A stretch of 64,000 bases of DNA from Anaerolinea sp. (GCA_029975055.1 JARKPU010000013.1:682001-746000); one strand, 5' to 3'; shown: positions 42,832 to 55,913, counted from the stretch's first letter. The notes: generated by a model from the letters alone, not told the origin. A program made the numbers and translations.

Positions 42832-43959
42832 TCAGATTTTCTTGTGATAAATGCGATGGTTTTTCCAGGGAATCGACCCGGCGGTGATGATATCCTTCCG
42901 CACCTGGACAGCCGTTTCGGCCATCTGCGTCAACTCGCCTTCGACAAACCGCGATGTCTTGAGCAGGTCGGCCATCTCGGCATAGAGCAGTGTGTTACCG
43001 CCGCGGCCATGGAATTCCGGCAGCACGCCCACCCCGTTCAACGAGATGAACTTTGTGCGCCGCAATTCCAGCAGGATATCGGCAATCCCCCAGGGCGTGA
43101 TCTTCCCCCCCTGGCGCTGCAAGGCGGCTGAAATATCGGGGAAACCCAGTAAAAAGCCAACCACGCGGTCTTCGTAGGTGATCAGCTTGATCAACTCAGG
43201 CACGGCAACGGTCATCAGCGTATCGAGCTGGAATTTCACCTCGCGCTTCGTGAGCGGGTAATACTCCCAGTTGTTCACGAACGCCTTGTTATATGCCTCG
43301 CCGATGCGGTCGGCCCAGGCCACCAGTTCCCTCTTCGAGGAAAAATTCTTGACCTTGAACTTCCCTCGCTCGCGGACCCGGCGCGCCACTTCAAGGAATT
43401 TTTCCGGGAGGGCAAAGTTTTCACGGTTGATGTAGCACGAGACGAAATCGACCTCTTTTTCGAAGCCGATCATTTCCATCAGCTTCGGGTAGTAATCGAA
43501 GTTGTAATTCATCATCGTCATCATCTGCCGGTGTTCGAAGCCTTCCACCTGGATGCCATACCCGTCAAACGGGCTGAGCCCCTTCGGCCCGACGATTTCC
43601 GTCAGCCCGCGCTCCTTGCACCACTCGGCTGCCCGGTCGAACAGCGCACGGGCCACATCCACATCGTTGATCGTATCGAACAGGTAGAACTGCGCCTTCG
43701 TCGTCTGGTGATACTGGTTGAAAGGCCGGTTCTCGAGGATCGCGATCCGCCCGACCACCTCTTTGCCCCTCACGGCGATGAAAAAATCGCCGTCGGAATG
43801 CTCAAAAAAGGGGTGTTTCTGGCGGTTGAGCATCAATTTGATATCGGAATAGAAGGGTGGAACCCATTGCGGGGTTCCTCGGTACAGATCGTAATGGAAC
43901 TGGACGAAGCGCTGCACCTGCGCCGGCGAGCTGGTGTCGATCTTCTCGATGCTCAGCAT
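42832..43959 (-). CDS. GNAT-superfamily N-acyltransferase-like protein
   Basis: A 375-residue soluble protein resembling large GNAT-type proteins of unknown specificity. It has an N-terminal half with FFIAVRGKEVVGRIAILENRPFNQ and a C-terminal half with VVGFLLGFPD and LNGVGVLPEFHGRGGNTLLY, the latter close to the GNAT acetyl-CoA-binding R/Q-x-x-G-x-G/A motif. GNAT enzymes transfer acyl groups from CoA to amines. A role in lipid or peptide tailoring is possible; I do not recognise a specific family member. It is monocistronic between a divergent gene and a downstream hairpin. Confidence 0.72.
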   Translation of the reverse strand: MLSIEKIDTSSPAQVQRFVQFHYDLYRGTPQWVPPFYSDIKLMLNRQKHPFFEHSDGDFFIAVRGKEVVGRIAILENRPFNQYHQTTKAQFYLFDTINDVDVARALFDRAAEWCKERGLTEIVGPKGLSPFDGYGIQVEGFEHRQMMTMMNYNFDYYPKLMEMIGFEKEVDFVSCYINRENFALPEKFLEVARRVRERGKFKVKNFSSKRELVAWADRIGEAYNKAFVNNWEYYPLTKREVKFQLDTLMTVAVPELIKLITYEDRVVGFLLGFPDISAALQRQGGKITPWGIADILLELRRTKFISLNGVGVLPEFHGRGGNTLLYAEMADLLKTSRFVEGELTQMAETAVQVRKDIITAGSIPWKNHRIYHKKI

Positions 43960-44058
43960 AATGGCCTCCCCAAGCGAAAATGAGATAAAAAGGATGATGA
44001 AAGAGTATACACCTTTAGCACGAAAAGGGTTCTCGGCGATGGGGTTGGATTCCCTGGT

Positions 44059-44087
44059 TTGACATCTGATCCGCCAGAATTTATACT
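44059..44087 (+). promoter_or_regulatory. Strong sigma-70-type promoter of the YyaL-like gene
   Basis: A perfect -35 TTGACA (44059-44064), a 17-base spacer and -10 TATACT (44082-44087, one mismatch). An AAGGA RBS and ATG 44117 follow, giving a leader of about 23 bases. Confidence 0.78.
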
Positions 44088-44116
44088 AAATCAATCTCAT
44101 TAAATCAAGGATCAAC

Positions 44117-46153
<2,037 letters not shown>

Positions 46154-46197
46154 TGATGATATCATCCTAGTGTCAGGTTTTCACCGAGGTCGCTGGA

Positions 46198-47178
46198 ATG
46201 CTACTCTCATTCGTGTTGGGCTTCTTTCCTGCATTGCTTTTCGCGGCATTCATCTACTGGCTCGACCGTTACGAGAAGGAACCCCTGCCGCTCCTGGGAG
46301 GGGTTTTCCTCTGGGGAGCGGTGGTGGCCGCGGCTGGCGCTTTTGCTTTGAACACCATCTTCAGCCTGGGCATCTTTTCCTTCACCGGTTCCGAGGCCGC
46401 CGCCGAGGTTTCCACCGCCTCGATCTCCGCGCCGCTGGTCGAGGAAAGCCTGAAGGGGCTGGCCGTTTTGCTCGTCTTCTGGCTGGCGCGCAAGGAATTC
46501 GACTCGATCCTGGATGGCATCGTGTATGCCGGGGTCACCGCGCTGGGCTTTGCCGCCACCGAAAACACCTTCTACATCTACCAGTATGGCTTCAGCGAAG
46601 GCGGCTGGGCAGGCGCGGTTGGGTTGGCCTTCATCCGCGTGGTCCTGGTGGGGTGGCAACACCCCTTCTTCACGGCATTCATCGGCATCGGTCTGGCGGT
46701 TGCGCGTTCAACGCGCCGCCCGGCCCTCAGAATCAGTGCTCCGGCTGTTGGCTGGCTGGCGGCTGTCCTCGCACATTCACTGCACAATATTCTCGCCGGC
46801 CTCGGGACGGGAGGCGGGCTGCTGCTGGGATTCCTGGTCGATTGGGCCGGCTGGCTGGCCATGTTTGCCTTCATCCTGCTCATGCTCGGGCGTGAGCGCG
46901 CCTGGCTCGCTCATTACCTGCGAGATGAAGTGACTCTGGGGATCATCTCGGCCGCGCAATACCGCACAGCCTGCTCGGCCGTACAGCGCACTGGCGCGGC
47001 TCTGCAGTCCATCTTCACTGGCGGGTATCGCACCACTCAGCGGTTCTACCAACTGTGCGCCGAGCTGGCGCATAAGAAACGCCAGATCCGGGCATTAGGA
47101 GATGAAGGCGGCAACGCGGCCCTGGTGGAAGAATACCGCCGCGAGCTGGCCGCCCTCTCTCCGCAGGTGCCGTTCTAA
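46198..47178 (+). CDS. PrsW-family intramembrane protease
   Basis: A 326-residue polytopic protein with about eight helices. It keeps the PrsW glutamate pair in APLVEESLKG (about residues 80-89) and two later His motifs (WQHPFFTAFIGIG and AHSLHN), the putative metal- or acid-type catalytic residues of the PrsW/CAAX-protease-like clan. In Bacillus, PrsW cleaves an anti-sigma factor. No anti-sigma or sigma gene is in the window, so the target is unknown. A soluble, basic C-terminal region (about 245-326) is an extra not needed for the protease core. Confidence 0.85.
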   Translation: MLLSFVLGFFPALLFAAFIYWLDRYEKEPLPLLGGVFLWGAVVAAAGAFALNTIFSLGIFSFTGSEAAAEVSTASISAPLVEESLKGLAVLLVFWLARKEFDSILDGIVYAGVTALGFAATENTFYIYQYGFSEGGWAGAVGLAFIRVVLVGWQHPFFTAFIGIGLAVARSTRRPALRISAPAVGWLAAVLAHSLHNILAGLGTGGGLLLGFLVDWAGWLAMFAFILLMLGRERAWLAHYLRDEVTLGIISAAQYRTACSAVQRTGAALQSIFTGGYRTTQRFYQLCAELAHKKRQIRALGDEGGNAALVEEYRRELAALSPQVPF

Positions 47179-47185
47179 GCCTGCC

Positions 47186-47214
47186 TTGCCAGCCGCCCGC
47201 ACTCGTTGTATAAT
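47186..47214 (+). promoter_or_regulatory. Promoter of tRNA-Arg
   Basis: TTGCCA (47186-47191), a 17-base spacer and a perfect TATAAT (47209-47214), 16 bases before the tRNA 5' end. Confidence 0.72.
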
Positions 47215-47230
47215 TCGGAGGCTTGACCCT

Positions 47231-47302
47231 GCGCCTGTAGTGAAGTGGATATCACGCCACCCTCCGGAGGTGGAAGCCCGAGTTCGAGTCCCGGCAGGCG
47301 CG
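47231..47302 (+). tRNA. tRNA-Arg (anticodon CCG)
   Basis: A 72-nt cloverleaf. The acceptor stem GCGCCTG/CAGGCGC is perfect, and the D arm is GTGA/TCAC. The anticodon stem CCACC/GGTGG holds the loop CTCCGGA, giving anticodon CCG. The T loop is TTCGAGT. The T stem has one A-C mismatch at pair 52-62. The discriminator is G and CCA is not encoded. Confidence 0.9.
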
Positions 47303-47463
47303 CTCTCTATATTAATCTTCCCATTCGCTCAATCTTTATAAAATTTTTATAGGAGTGAACTGCTTTCTAATTCACTTCTTATTAATCTCTGGTATCTTTA
47401 AGCGTGAAGAAATGATCCTTCAAGCAGGAAGCAACGCCTGCCTGGATTTTTAAAGGAGACAAA

Positions 47464-48165
47464 ATGTACGGTTTCTATTTTGGCGGATACGGGCTTTATC
47501 TCCTCTTCAGCCTGCCCGCCCTGATCCTGGGCTTCTGGGCACAGATGAAGGTCCAGTCGGCGTTCAACCGGTTCTCGCGGGTGCGCACGTTCACCGGCGT
47601 CACCGGCGCCGAAGTGGCCCGCCGGATTCTAGACAGCAACGGCCTCCAGGATGTGAAGGTGGAGCAGGTTTCGGGCTTCCTGAGCGACCATTACGACCCA
47701 CGCACGAAAACCCTGCGCCTCAGCCAGGATGTCTTCCGCAGCAATTCGGTCGCCGCGGCAGGCATCGCCGCGCATGAATCGGGGCATGCCATCCAGCACT
47801 CGCAGGGTTACGCCCCGCTGCAGTTCCGCACGACGATCGTCCCCACGGTTCAAATTGGCAGCTGGCTGGGGCCGATCATCTTCATCGCCGGGCTGATGTT
47901 CCTCGGCACCACGGTGGCCTGGGTTGGGCTGGGTTTGTTTGCGCTCACCGCCATCTTCTCGCTGGTCACCCTGCCGGTGGAATTCGATGCCTCCCGCCGC
48001 GCTAAAGCCATCCTCTCGACCAGCGGGATGCTCTATAACAGCGAGATGGAAGGCGTGAACCGGGTGCTCGACGCGGCCGCCCTCACCTATGTGGCTGCCG
48101 CCGTGCAGGCCGTCTCGACCGTGCTGTATTACCTGTTCCTGCTGGGCGGTCGCCGCAGAGATTGA
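47464..48165 (+). CDS. YugP-type neutral zinc metallopeptidase
   Basis: A 233-residue membrane-bound peptidase of the Zn_peptidase_2/YugP family. It has an N-terminal helix, the catalytic HESGHAIQH (HExxH) motif near residues 103-111, two more helices (about 130-175) and an EFDASRRAKAIL segment carrying the probable third ligand. Processing of membrane proteins is assumed; no substrate is known. The ATG follows an AAAGGAGAC RBS, and a strong terminator follows the gene. Confidence 0.9.
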   Translation: MYGFYFGGYGLYLLFSLPALILGFWAQMKVQSAFNRFSRVRTFTGVTGAEVARRILDSNGLQDVKVEQVSGFLSDHYDPRTKTLRLSQDVFRSNSVAAAGIAAHESGHAIQHSQGYAPLQFRTTIVPTVQIGSWLGPIIFIAGLMFLGTTVAWVGLGLFALTAIFSLVTLPVEFDASRRAKAILSTSGMLYNSEMEGVNRVLDAAALTYVAAAVQAVSTVLYYLFLLGGRRRD

Positions 48166-48184
48166 CCAACGGTTTTCTTGGAAT

Positions 48185-48213
48185 AAAAAAAGCGCCGCAC
48201 GGCGCTTTTTTTA
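48185..48213. terminator. Bidirectional hairpin terminator between yugP-like and DUF89 genes
   Basis: A perfect 7-bp stem AGCGCCG/CGGCGCT (48191-48197 with 48200-48206) is flanked by A7 on the left and T7 on the right. Both strands therefore show a stem followed by a T-tract, which fits two convergent genes. Confidence 0.93.
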
Positions 48214-49437
48214 TTACCCTGATGAGTGTTTGAATTGGATCACCCCCCAGCGCCCGTTTGTCCGCCAGGCCGGTTCGGCCGCATCCAGCCGGGCGGCCTG
48301 CCCCGGCTGCAAACCGGTGATCACATCCGATTTGCCCACGCGCAGCGCAAGCAGCGGCGCGGGGAAGTACCCCGCCACGTGCTCGAACGGCGTTTCAGGC
48401 TCCCACTTGCGGTCGCCGGTCAGCCGACGGTAATTCGCGTCGCCTTTGCAGATCACCAGCCCTGCCGCGCCAATAGCTCGAGCCAGGTCTTCGGGCATAT
48501 CCCAAAAAGGCTCCGGCGCATTCCAGAAGAAGTCATCCCTCAGGGCCAGCCTGCGTTCGGCCAGAGCCGTCGCCAACCGCCCCCCAAGCGCCTTCGCGTG
48601 CAGGTCGCCGGTATTCTCCAGGAAACGGATGGTCTCCACGCAATCTTTGATGAGCGCATCTGAAACAAACGTGGGGTGCGCCTTCAGGTGAAAGATCACT
48701 TTAGACGCCGCCCGCAGGCAGAGGAAAAGATCGGCCAGCGCCAGGTCATAGACCAGCTCAAAACCGGCGTTATCGATTAATAGGTGCACCTCACGGGGCT
48801 GCCGGCAAAGCCCGGCCAGGTGCGCCGAGGCGCGCTGAAGGTCGTTCACGAGGATGAATTCCTCGGCTTGATGGAGCTGGTCATTGGCAGGGGTGTGTTC
48901 ACCGTCGGCAGGCCACAGGCTCAGATCCGCCCGGTTGCCCCACAGGCTCCCTTCGAGCGCCTCATAGAACACTTCACCCTCGGGCCTCCCGCCGCCCGTC
49001 CATTGCTCCAGGCGAGCGCACAACTGGCTGATCGCCTTGCTTGAGGTTTCCAATCCCAATCGTTTCTGCAGGCGGTACGGATCGAGCGCATAAAGCGGCC
49101 CGGGCTGGAAGTACCGCGTGGCCTGGAGGATGCGCCGGTAGAAATATTGCTCGCATTCGATGAACGACAAATCGCGCCAGCGCATGCCTTGCCACCCGGC
49201 GAGTTTCCGGTTCCAATCCCGTTCATCCGGCGCGCCGGTGTCATCCAACAAAGAGACCGGCGTTTCCGGCATTTCGGCGATCAGCCTCTCCACCCGCCGG
49301 TTAATCCGGGCCGGGAATTCATTCTCGCGGATCACCCGGCGCGCAATTTCAGGCAGGCGCACCAGGAGGGTATGTTCGGCAAATGAGCCTTCGTCCGAGC
49401 AGCGAATCGGTTCTGGGAAGTTAGCGTTGGAAAACAT
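48214..49437 (-). CDS. DUF89 damage-control phosphatase-like protein
   Basis: A 407-residue DUF89/ARMT1-like protein. Catalytic metal-site motifs are visible in LLIDNAGFELVYDLAL (with the conserved Asp-Asn) and VICKGDANYRRLTGDRKW. DUF89 proteins hydrolyse damaged or reactive phosphometabolites such as fructose-1-phosphate derivatives. The N-terminus carries LDDTGAPDERDWN. The specific substrate is unknown. Its 5' side faces rex, with the intergenic Rex-like site between, so regulation of both directions by Rex is conceivable. Confidence 0.87.
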   Translation of the reverse strand: MFSNANFPEPIRCSDEGSFAEHTLLVRLPEIARRVIRENEFPARINRRVERLIAEMPETPVSLLDDTGAPDERDWNRKLAGWQGMRWRDLSFIECEQYFYRRILQATRYFQPGPLYALDPYRLQKRLGLETSSKAISQLCARLEQWTGGGRPEGEVFYEALEGSLWGNRADLSLWPADGEHTPANDQLHQAEEFILVNDLQRASAHLAGLCRQPREVHLLIDNAGFELVYDLALADLFLCLRAASKVIFHLKAHPTFVSDALIKDCVETIRFLENTGDLHAKALGGRLATALAERRLALRDDFFWNAPEPFWDMPEDLARAIGAAGLVICKGDANYRRLTGDRKWEPETPFEHVAGYFPAPLLALRVGKSDVITGLQPGQAARLDAAEPAWRTNGRWGVIQFKHSSG

Positions 49438-49497
49438 GCCTGGATTTTAACCGACAAATGGGCTGTTTATTACTTATTTTGCGGGCAGGCGAGCAAT

Positions 49498-49516
49498 TTC
49501 GTGATAATTTGCACAA
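49498..49516. promoter_or_regulatory. Candidate Rex operator overlapping the rex promoter
   Basis: The site reads GTG (49501-49503), eight bases, then CAC (49512-49514), flanked by TT and AA. This matches the GTG-N8-CAC core of the Rex consensus TTGTGAANNNNTTCACAA. It overlaps a possible -35 TTGCAC (49509-49514) whose -10 could be TAAATT (49532-49537). The site lies about 45 bases before the rex start. Confidence 0.55.
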
Positions 49517-49565
49517 CACTTCCATTTATGATAAATTTAATGCAATTCAGCCGTAGAGGGAACCT

Positions 49566-50186
49566 ATGATCGCCAAAGACATCCCGGATATTGTCGTCAG
49601 CCGCCTGCCGCGCTACCTTCAGACCCTCGAACACATGCAAAAAGATGGCATTCGCACCACCTCCTCGCAGGAATTAGGCGATTTGATCGGCATTTCCGCC
49701 GCGCAAATCCGCAAAGACCTCTCCCAATTTGGCGAGTTTGGCAAGCAAGGCAAGGGCTATTCGGTGGATTTCCTCGTCGATCAGCTTCGCCAGATTCTCA
49801 ACGTCAACCGTTCCTGGGATATCGTCCTGGTGGGCGCGGGCAACCTGGGGCATGCCATTGCCAACTACCAGGGTTTCGGCAACCACGGCTTCAGCATTGT
49901 GATGATCTTCGACTCAGACCCGGCCTTGATTGGCCAAAAGATCGGCAACCTGACGGTGCAAGACGCCGCACAGATGGTCGACCTCGTCCGCGCATCCGGC
50001 ATCAAGGTCGGAATGATTACCGTGCCGGCGCAGGCCGCCCAGGCGGTTGCCGACGAACTGGTAAAGGCCGGCATCCAGGCCATCCTCAATTACGCACCCA
50101 TCAACCTGACGGTTCCCGAAGGCGTCCACGTCCAGCATGTTGACCCGATCATCTACCTGCAGCGCATGACATATTACCTGGCGTAA
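49566..50186 (+). CDS. rex: Redox-sensing transcriptional repressor Rex
   Basis: A 206-residue Rex. It has an N-terminal winged helix (about 5-80; VSRLPRYLQTLEHM, ISAAQIRKDLSQFGEFGKQGKGY), a Rossmann domain with the NAD(H)-binding GAGNLGHAIANYQGF motif, and a C-terminal domain-swap helix. Rex binds operators when NADH/NAD is low and releases them when NADH rises, controlling fermentation and respiration genes. A candidate operator sits in its own promoter, so autoregulation is likely, and a terminator follows the gene. Confidence 0.94.
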   Translation: MIAKDIPDIVVSRLPRYLQTLEHMQKDGIRTTSSQELGDLIGISAAQIRKDLSQFGEFGKQGKGYSVDFLVDQLRQILNVNRSWDIVLVGAGNLGHAIANYQGFGNHGFSIVMIFDSDPALIGQKIGNLTVQDAAQMVDLVRASGIKVGMITVPAQAAQAVADELVKAGIQAILNYAPINLTVPEGVHVQHVDPIIYLQRMTYYLA

Positions 50187-50190
50187 ATAA

Positions 50191-50216
50191 AAACCGCGGG
50201 CTGTAACCCGCGGTTT
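50191..50216. terminator. Bidirectional terminator between rex and the mreB-like gene
   Basis: A perfect 10-bp stem AAACCGCGGG/CCCGCGGTTT (50191-50200 with 50207-50216) with a 6-base loop lies between two convergent stops. Confidence 0.88.
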
Positions 50217-50221
50217 CTGTT

Positions 50222-51226
50222 TCAACTCGGCAGCAGGCTGCGCGAGAGTGCTTCGCGCATGCCCAGCGCGCGCGAGGCTCCCTCTGCCGTGCAGGTGGTG
50301 GGGTTATCGACCAGGTACGCCGGGATGCCCAGCGCCTTGGTGAGGTATTTATCGATGCCGCGCAGCAGCGCCCCGCCGCCGCACAGAGCCACGCCCCGGT
50401 CGATGATATCGGCGATCAGCTCAGGCGGAGTCTTCTCAAGCACCCGCCGGGCGCAGTTGACCACCTCTTGCAGCGGTTCTTGCAGCGCATCCACCACATC
50501 GTCCGAAGTGAGCGAGATCGGCTTGGGCAGCCCCGAAACCTGGTCTTGCCCCTGCACTTCCATGGTAGATTTCTGGTCTTGCGGTACAGCGGCGCCAATG
50601 CGCAGCTTCAACTGCTCGGCGGTGGGCTGGCCGATGATGATGCCGTATTTCTTGCGCACGTAGCCGATGATGGCCTCGTCCATGCGCACACCGCCGGTGC
50701 GCAGCGTTTCGGCCCGCACCACATCGTTCATCGCCAGCACGGCAGCCTGCACCGTCCCCCCGCCCAGCGAGAGGATCATATTCCCCGAAGGCGTGTTGAT
50801 CGGCAGGTCGATCCCGATAGCGGCCGCGAGCGGCTGAGGGATCATAAACACCTCACGGCCGGCGCCCAGGCCGGCCTCGTGAACTGCCCGGCTTTCCACG
50901 CTGGTCACCCCGTATGGAACGGTCAGCATCAACCGCGGCGGGAAGAGCTGCATCGGGCCGGCCACTTTGCGCACCAGGAAACGCAGCAGCTTCTCGGTGA
51001 TTTCATATTCGGCGATCACCCCGTGTTGGAGCGGGCGGATGACCTCGATGGTATCGGATACCCGGCCGATCATATCGCGGGCAGCCCGCCCCCACTCGAC
51101 CATCTTCTGTTCGTACACGACAATCGCCACAACGGTGGGTTCATCGAGCAAAATCTGGTTGCCTTCCACAATAACGGTATTGGCTGTGCCCAGGTCAATT
51201 CCCAGCTCGCGTGTGAATAAAGGCAT
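50222..51226 (-). CDS. MreB/Mbl-like actin homologue
   Basis: A 334-residue bacterial actin. It starts with the phosphate-1 motif GIDLGTANTVI. LSLGGGTVQAAVL replaces the usual DIGGGTT phosphate-2 motif, so the normal Asp is Ser-Leu here. The adenosine motif is CGGGALLRGIDKYL, and the MRMDE-like connect motif is VRMDEAIIGYVRKKYG. MreB scaffolds lateral wall synthesis. No mreC, mreD, rodA or pbp2 is nearby. It is downstream of the F1 genes on the same strand, 85 bases past atpC, and may be read from the atp transcript. Confidence 0.88.
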   Translation of the reverse strand: MPLFTRELGIDLGTANTVIVEGNQILLDEPTVVAIVVYEQKMVEWGRAARDMIGRVSDTIEVIRPLQHGVIAEYEITEKLLRFLVRKVAGPMQLFPPRLMLTVPYGVTSVESRAVHEAGLGAGREVFMIPQPLAAAIGIDLPINTPSGNMILSLGGGTVQAAVLAMNDVVRAETLRTGGVRMDEAIIGYVRKKYGIIIGQPTAEQLKLRIGAAVPQDQKSTMEVQGQDQVSGLPKPISLTSDDVVDALQEPLQEVVNCARRVLEKTPPELIADIIDRGVALCGGGALLRGIDKYLTKALGIPAYLVDNPTTCTAEGASRALGMREALSRSLLPS

Positions 51227-51256
51227 CTTGGCGCTATCCTTTGATGATGATGAAGA

Positions 51257-51285
51257 GCCTTGCGATGCAGTCCGTTCCGCAAGGC
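51257..51285. repeat. Inverted repeat between atpC and the mreB-like gene
   Basis: The 8-bp arms GCCTTGCG/CGCAAGGC (51257-51264 with 51278-51285) pair perfectly. No T-tract follows on the minus strand, so partial termination or mRNA processing is more likely than a strong terminator. Confidence 0.5.
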
Positions 51286-51311
51286 GATGCGTTTCTATCT
51301 ATTGTATTGTA

Positions 51312-51728
51312 TTATCGTCCCTGGCGATAGCGGCGAACAGCCTCGATCCGCAGGTGGGAGCGCCGCAAAGCTGCCTGGATCTGCAGGTAAACATCCGGAG
51401 ACACGCCCGCCCCTTCTTTGAGCAATTTCTCAGCCCGCTGCCGGGCCTCTTCGGCTCGCTGGATCGAAATTTCCGCCACATTCTCTGCCGCATCGGCCAG
51501 GATGGTCACCTGGTCAGGTTGGACTTCCGCCACTCCCCCCGCCACGGTGAAGAATTCTTCCGCGCCTTTGTTCTTGACGTGGATAACCCCGTACTTGAGC
51601 AAGGTCAGCACAGGGGCATGGTTCGGCAGAATGCCCATCTCGCCGGCGGTGCCGGGGAGAATCACCATGTCCACATCATCCTGAAAGACGATCCGGTCTT
51701 GCGAGACGATTTCACAGCGAATGGGCAT
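51312..51728 (-). CDS. atpC: ATP synthase F1 epsilon subunit
   Basis: A 138-residue epsilon subunit. The N-terminal beta-sandwich begins MPIRCEIVSQDRIVFQDDVD and contains ILPGTAGEMGILPNHAPVLT; a two-helix C-terminal region (about 90-138) has the usual inhibitory hairpin. It forms the central stalk with gamma. It lies 12 bases downstream of atpD and ends the F1 set. Confidence 0.93.
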   Translation of the reverse strand: MPIRCEIVSQDRIVFQDDVDMVILPGTAGEMGILPNHAPVLTLLKYGVIHVKNKGAEEFFTVAGGVAEVQPDQVTILADAAENVAEISIQRAEEARQRAEKLLKEGAGVSPDVYLQIQAALRRSHLRIEAVRRYRQGR

Positions 51729-51740
51729 GGCCAGGTTCCT

Positions 51741-54055
<2,315 letters not shown>

Positions 54056-54058
54056 TGC

Positions 54059-55723
54059 TTAGCCCGCCCACCCGCTGTTGTAGGCCGTCAAGGCCTCTTT
54101 GAGAAGCGCCTCCGTCTCGTCGGTGATGCGCTTCTCCTGCGAAATCGACCGGCCGATCTCTGGGTAACTGGTTTCGATGAAGCGCACCAGGCCTTGCTCC
54201 CACTGGCGCATCTTTTCGATCGGAATCTGATCGGAATAACCGTTCGTCCCGGCATAGAGCGCGATGACTTGATTCTCGAGCGAAACAGGCTCATACTGCG
54301 GCTGCTTCAAGATTTCCTGCAGGTGCTGGCCGCGGTTGAGCTGGTTCAGGGTCACCTTATCCAGCCCGGAGCCGAATTGCGCAAAGGCTGCCAGCGAGCG
54401 GTACGAAGCCATATCGAGGCGCAGGCGGCCCGCCACCTGGCGGATCGCTTTCGTCTGTGCCGACCCGCCCACGCGCGAGACGGAAATGCCCACATTGATG
54501 GCCGGGCGGATCCCGGCGTTGAACAGGTCATTTTCCAGGTAAATCTGGCCGTCGGTGATTGAGATGACATTCGTTGGCACATAAGCCGAAACATCGCCCA
54601 GGAGCGTTTCGATGATCGGCAGGGCCGTCAGCGAACCGCCGCTGCCGGCCAGCTTCACCACCTTGCATTCATCGGGCGCATCCATCGCCTTGCAGGCCAG
54701 TTCGGCATCATGCCTGGAAAGCGGTCCGCCGAACACCTTTCCATCTTTAGCGTCGGCCAGCGTGGCTTCTTTGCCGGTGAAGCTCTTTGGCACCAAAACG
54801 TATTTATCGGCCAGGCGGCAGGCGCGTTCCAGCAGCCGTGAGTGCAGGTAAAACACGTCGCCCGGGTAAGCCTCGCGGCCCGGCGGGCGGCGCATGAGCA
54901 AAGAAACCTGCCGGTAAGCCCAGGCGTGCTTGGAAAGGTCATCGAAGATCACCAGGGCATCCTTGCCCTTCTCCATGAATTCCTCACCGATGGCAGTGCC
55001 CGCATAAGGGGCGATGTACTGCATGGCGGCAGGCTCGTCGGCGGATGCGATCACGACCACGGTATGGTCCATCGCGCCGTGCCGTTCGAGGACGGCAATG
55101 GTGCGCGCCACGGCGGCCTTCTTCTGCCCGATGGCCACATAGATGCACAGCAGGTCTTTGCCCTTCTGGTTGATGATCGTATCGATAGCAATGGCCGTCT
55201 TGCCGGTCTGGCGGTCGCCGATGATCAATTCGCGCTGGCCGCGGCCGATCGGGATCATCGAGTCGATCGCTTTGATACCGGTTTGCACCGGGGTATCAAC
55301 ATCCTGGCGTTCGATCACCCCGGCGGCAATCCGTTCGATTGGCCGGTAACCGCTCGCTTCCAGCGCGCCTTTTCCATCCACCGGCTCGCCCAGGGCGTTC
55401 ACCACCCGGCCGATTAAGCCGTCTCCCACCGGCACCGAGGCAATACGCCCCGTGGAGCGCACCATCATGCCTTCTTTGATGGAAGTGTAATCGCCCAGGA
55501 TGATGATGCCCACGCTGTCTTTTTCGAGGTTGAAGGCGATTCCCATCACCCCGTTGGCAAATTCCACCAGCTCCTGCGCGCGGACTTTCGCCAGCCCGTC
55601 TGCGCGTGCGATGCCATCTCCGGCTTCGATGACGGAGCCCACGTCGCGGACTTCCAGCTCTGGGCGGAAGGTGTCGATTTTCTGTTGTAGATCTTCAGTG
55701 ATTTGCCTGATCAGGTCGACCAT
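54059..55723 (-). CDS. atpA: ATP synthase F1 alpha subunit with an internal insertion
   Basis: A 554-residue alpha subunit. It has the P-loop GDRQTGKTA (near residue 169), [26 protein letters not shown], and [15 protein letters not shown]. Most bacterial alpha subunits are 500-515 residues. The extra length lies between [14 protein letters not shown] (about 298-310) and [11 protein letters not shown] (about 363-373), where about 40 residues rich in Lys, Asp and Cys (Cys344, Cys353) are inserted. I think it is real because the frame is intact and flanked by perfect motifs. The gene has its own predicted promoter and structured leader. Confidence 0.95.
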   Translation of the reverse strand: MVDLIRQITEDLQQKIDTFRPELEVRDVGSVIEAGDGIARADGLAKVRAQELVEFANGVMGIAFNLEKDSVGIIILGDYTSIKEGMMVRSTGRIASVPVGDGLIGRVVNALGEPVDGKGALEASGYRPIERIAAGVIERQDVDTPVQTGIKAIDSMIPIGRGQRELIIGDRQTGKTAIAIDTIINQKGKDLLCIYVAIGQKKAAVARTIAVLERHGAMDHTVVVIASADEPAAMQYIAPYAGTAIGEEFMEKGKDALVIFDDLSKHAWAYRQVSLLMRRPPGREAYPGDVFYLHSRLLERACRLADKYVLVPKSFTGKEATLADAKDGKVFGGPLSRHDAELACKAMDAPDECKVVKLAGSGGSLTALPIIETLLGDVSAYVPTNVISITDGQIYLENDLFNAGIRPAINVGISVSRVGGSAQTKAIRQVAGRLRLDMASYRSLAAFAQFGSGLDKVTLNQLNRGQHLQEILKQPQYEPVSLENQVIALYAGTNGYSDQIPIEKMRQWEQGLVRFIETSYPEIGRSISQEKRITDETEALLKEALTAYNSGWAG

Positions 55724-55773
55724 CGATCCTCCAGTAAACCTTGATGCGTGGTTAACGATGCGTAGAACGCCAG

Positions 55774-55850
55774 AAATTGAGGCTCCCGGAAGCTTCCCGC
55801 TCGCCAGGGTCTCAATTTACAGGCCTTCGCTAGCCGGCCTGAGGCATTCA
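55774..55850. repeat. Inverted repeats in the atpA leader
   Basis: AAATTGAG (55774-55781) pairs with CTCAATTT (55811-55818), enclosing a GGAAGCTTCC palindrome (55788-55797). A second pair, CAGGCC/GGCCTG, follows around 55820-55841. All lie inside the predicted 145-base untranslated leader on the minus strand. A regulatory or mRNA-stability role is possible. Confidence 0.5.
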
Positions 55851-55874
55851 AATGTGACATAAACTGTCCCAACA

Positions 55875-55903
55875 ATCATACCTGAAAGGGAAAAGAATGT
55901 CCA
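55875..55903 (-). promoter_or_regulatory. Candidate promoter of the F1 ATP synthase genes
   Basis: Minus strand: TGGACA (55898-55903), a 17-base spacer and TATGAT (55875-55880), each one mismatch from consensus. It lies in the gap after ruvA. Confidence 0.6.
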
Positions 55904-55913
55904 GAAACTACCC

